Part shown: positions 22,831-24,092 of the stretch, in pieces
Layout of the letters: each line of letters starts with the position of its first letter
How positions within the stretch are numbered: the first letter of the stretch is position 1
Virus record (IMG/VR): IMGVR_UViG_3300048587_001124
Span: 1 to 24,092 of that record
Source of the DNA: a virus
Reading direction: 5' to 3' (one strand)
Length of the DNA stretch: 24,092 bases
Translations under genes and position numbers: made by a program
The notes under the pieces: generated by a model
Seen by the model: the letters and a program-made list of their open reading frames with translations, nothing else
What the model was told of the DNA's origin: nothing
Database searches by the model: none

Positions 22831-23496
22831 ATGACCACGACAAAAACCCCTGCGCGCGGCATTCGCAACAACAACCCCGGCAATCTTCGCCGTACATCCG
22901 ATCCGTGGCAAGGTTTAGCTACGTCGCAAGCGGATAAAGAGTTTTTCGTTTTCAAAACCGCCACCTACGGCATCCGAGCATTGGCGCGGACGTTGATCGC
23001 CTATCAGGACGAACACAAGCTCCGCAGCATCCGACAGATCATCTGCCGGTGGGCGCCTGCAAATGAAAACAACACGGCAGCGTATATTTCTGCCGTGGCG
23101 AAAGACTCAGGCTTTGATGCCGACCGTCCTCTCGATATGCACAAGTTCGAGCATTTGAGCGCGGTCACCTGCGCCATCATCCGGCATGAAAACGGTCAGC
23201 AGCCCTACACCGACGTTGAAATCACCAAGGCTCTCGTCCTCGCAGGGGTAGAACCTGAAGCCTCCAATCTCCAGAAAACCCGTACCGTTAAGGGGGGGCA
23301 GGCCGCTACCGCCGCCACCGCGGGCCTTGGCGTAGTGGAGGCCGTCCAGCAGACCATCGATCCCGCCCGCGATGCGCTGGCAGGGATCGTGCCGTATTTG
23401 GATGCCGCAAAATGGCTTCTGCTGATCGTAACCTTGATCGGCATTGGCGTTATGATCTGGGCGCGGATCGACGACCGCCGCAAAGGACTTCGCTAA
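22831..23496 (+). CDS. Endolysin with C-terminal membrane segment
   Basis: A 221-residue peptidoglycan-degrading protein of the P5-like muralytic type. The start ARGIRNNNPGNLRR, then YGIRALARTLIAYQDE, RWAPANENNTAAYI and IIRHENGQQPY match that group, which holds lytic transglycosylase-like enzymes. After a Gln/Ala-rich linker (about 150-190) there is a hydrophobic segment at 194-212 (WLLLIVTLIGIGVMIWARI) followed by a basic tail DDRRKGLR. The C-terminal third is thus holin-like and may insert in the inner membrane. No N-terminal signal peptide. Active site not assigned with confidence. AAGGAG precedes the ATG; the stop overlaps the i-spanin ATG (TAATG). Confidence 0.82.
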   Translation: MTTTKTPARGIRNNNPGNLRRTSDPWQGLATSQADKEFFVFKTATYGIRALARTLIAYQDEHKLRSIRQIICRWAPANENNTAAYISAVAKDSGFDADRPLDMHKFEHLSAVTCAIIRHENGQQPYTDVEITKALVLAGVEPEASNLQKTRTVKGGQAATAATAGLGVVEAVQQTIDPARDALAGIVPYLDAAKWLLLIVTLIGIGVMIWARIDDRRKGLR

Positions 23497-23735
23497 TGTG
23501 GACGATCATTAAAACGTGGCTTTCCGGCAATCTTCTACGAATTATCGGCTGGGGCGTGGCGGCGGTGTCAGTGGCAACAATTCTGCTTGGCGCAAGACAG
23601 GCGGGCCGCAACGCTGAACGTGTGGATCAACTCAAAAAATCATCGGAGATCAAAGATGCTCAACTTCGCGCAACGCTGGATGCTCCTCGCAATCGTGATG
23701 AGCTTGTTAACCGCTTGCGCGACGGCAAGTTCTGA
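23496..23735 (+). CDS. Rz-like inner-membrane spanin
   Basis: A 79-residue protein with one N-terminal membrane segment (about 13-32, LLRIIGWGVAAVSVATILLG) and a charged helical remainder (NAERVDQLKKSSEIKDAQLR) fit for the periplasm. That architecture, its place after the endolysin, and a lipoprotein gene nested in another frame identify it as an i-spanin, which with its partner fuses inner and outer membranes at the end of lysis. It is shorter than lambda Rz. The ATG overlaps the endolysin stop (TAATG). Confidence 0.78.
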   Translation: MWTIIKTWLSGNLLRIIGWGVAAVSVATILLGARQAGRNAERVDQLKKSSEIKDAQLRATLDAPRNRDELVNRLRDGKF

Positions 23736-23889
23736 CCCAGCGCGCGCTTGTCCACCGATCAGAAAATATGACCGCGAATTTCAGCGGAGGCTGGCAGCCG
23801 AGATCGAAGCCGCGCCAGCAGATGCCGTGTTTCCTGTCGCTTTGCAAGACTATGCGCTTTTAAGGCTTCAACTGCGCGAATGCCGGTAA
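23656..23889 (+). CDS. Rz1-like outer-membrane lipoprotein spanin
   Basis: A 77-residue lipoprotein that starts inside the i-spanin gene in the +1 frame and continues past its end. The signal peptide (MLNFAQRWMLLAIVMSLLTA) ends in a lipobox L-T-A-C with Cys21 as the lipidated residue; there is no Asp at +2, so outer-membrane sorting is expected. The mature part has CPPIRKYDREFQRRLAAEIE and is not unusually proline-rich compared with lambda Rz1. The ATG at 23656 is chosen because GGAG stands eight bases upstream and it begins the signal peptide; the frame is open from 23587. Its end overlaps the convergent DUF2061 gene by 22 bases. Confidence 0.78.
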   Translation: MLNFAQRWMLLAIVMSLLTACATASSDPARACPPIRKYDREFQRRLAAEIEAAPADAVFPVALQDYALLRLQLRECR

Positions 23890-24092
23890 TGTTTTCTTCC
23901 CCACGACACTTGATGCCAGACGCGCTCATGCCCCCAGAATAAAACGACTTTCGTGATGGCCTCCACCGAACCGATCACGGCGGCATATTTAACGCTACCC
24001 GTCACCAAGTAGCTAATGACCATCGTATCTATCGTGCCGATGACGCGCCAACTGATTCCCTTTGCGACGCTGCGAAGATGGCTTTCCGTCAT
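23868..24092 (-). CDS. DUF2061 membrane protein
   Basis: A 74-residue leftward gene reaching the right edge; the last three bases of the window are its probable ATG, so the upstream region is unseen. The pattern is DUF2061: ESHLRSVAKGISWRVIGTIDTM, ISYLVTGSVKYAAVIGSVEAITK and HERVWHQVSW. Two membrane segments (about 15-31 and 36-53) are predicted. In bacteria DUF2061 proteins are small membrane proteins of unknown role, sometimes found near sulfur-assimilation genes. Here the gene is convergent with the o-spanin gene and shares 22 bases with it, so it is either host DNA at a prophage edge or phage cargo. A start farther right cannot be excluded. Confidence 0.85.
   Translation of the reverse strand: MTESHLRSVAKGISWRVIGTIDTMVISYLVTGSVKYAAVIGSVEAITKVVLFWGHERVWHQVSWGRKHYRHSRS

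Overview
The window holds the late (packaging, head, tail and lysis) half of a lambda-like long-tailed phage, most likely a prophage or phage contig of an alphaproteobacterium. The evidence is moderately high G+C in the structural genes, alphaproteobacterial-type families (DUF3489, DUF6900, DUF6441, DUF6127 and a TipJ-like tip protein, all assigned by eye), and a strict lambda-style gene order. No integrase, repressor, replication gene, tRNA, rRNA, CRISPR array or insertion sequence was seen, so host and lysogeny status are inferred. No database search was run; family names come from recognised sequence patterns.

Layout. (1) Bases 1-1534 are a leftward accessory module of three small close-packed genes (an unrecognised 107-aa protein, a DUF6900-type protein, a 75-aa protein) plus a DUF3489 winged-helix gene ending at a hairpin terminator. 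(2) Bases 1633-8678 are the rightward packaging and head module: small and large (GpA-type) terminase, gpW-like connector, portal, S49 head protease with a probable internally initiated scaffold, decoration protein, a strong intrinsic terminator, and major capsid protein E. (3) Bases 8683-14962 are head-tail joining and tail genes: joining protein, DUF6441 protein, tail terminator, tail tube, a G/GT chaperone pair joined by an A AAA AAC slippery site, tape measure, gpM-like and gpL-like (DUF1833) proteins. (4) Bases 14959-15633 hold a single leftward AT-rich cargo gene with an R-x4-H HEPN-type motif and its own candidate promoter, inserted in the tail operon. (5) Bases 15699-22543 are tail-tip genes: NlpC/P60 peptidase, 1239-aa TipJ/J-like protein, a fibre, two tandem paralogues and a chaperone-like protein. 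(6) Bases 22547-23889 are lysis genes: small membrane protein, endolysin with a C-terminal membrane segment, and nested i-spanin and o-spanin. (7) A DUF2061 membrane protein gene converges from the right edge and may mark host DNA or cargo.

The structural genes are tightly coupled, with many ATGA and TAATG overlaps, so the late region is probably read as one long transcript. The points most worth attention are the HEPN-like cargo gene, the frameshift site (with a Cys-rich extension and apparent coupling to tape-measure translation), the internal scaffold start, and the terminator placed between the decoration and capsid genes.
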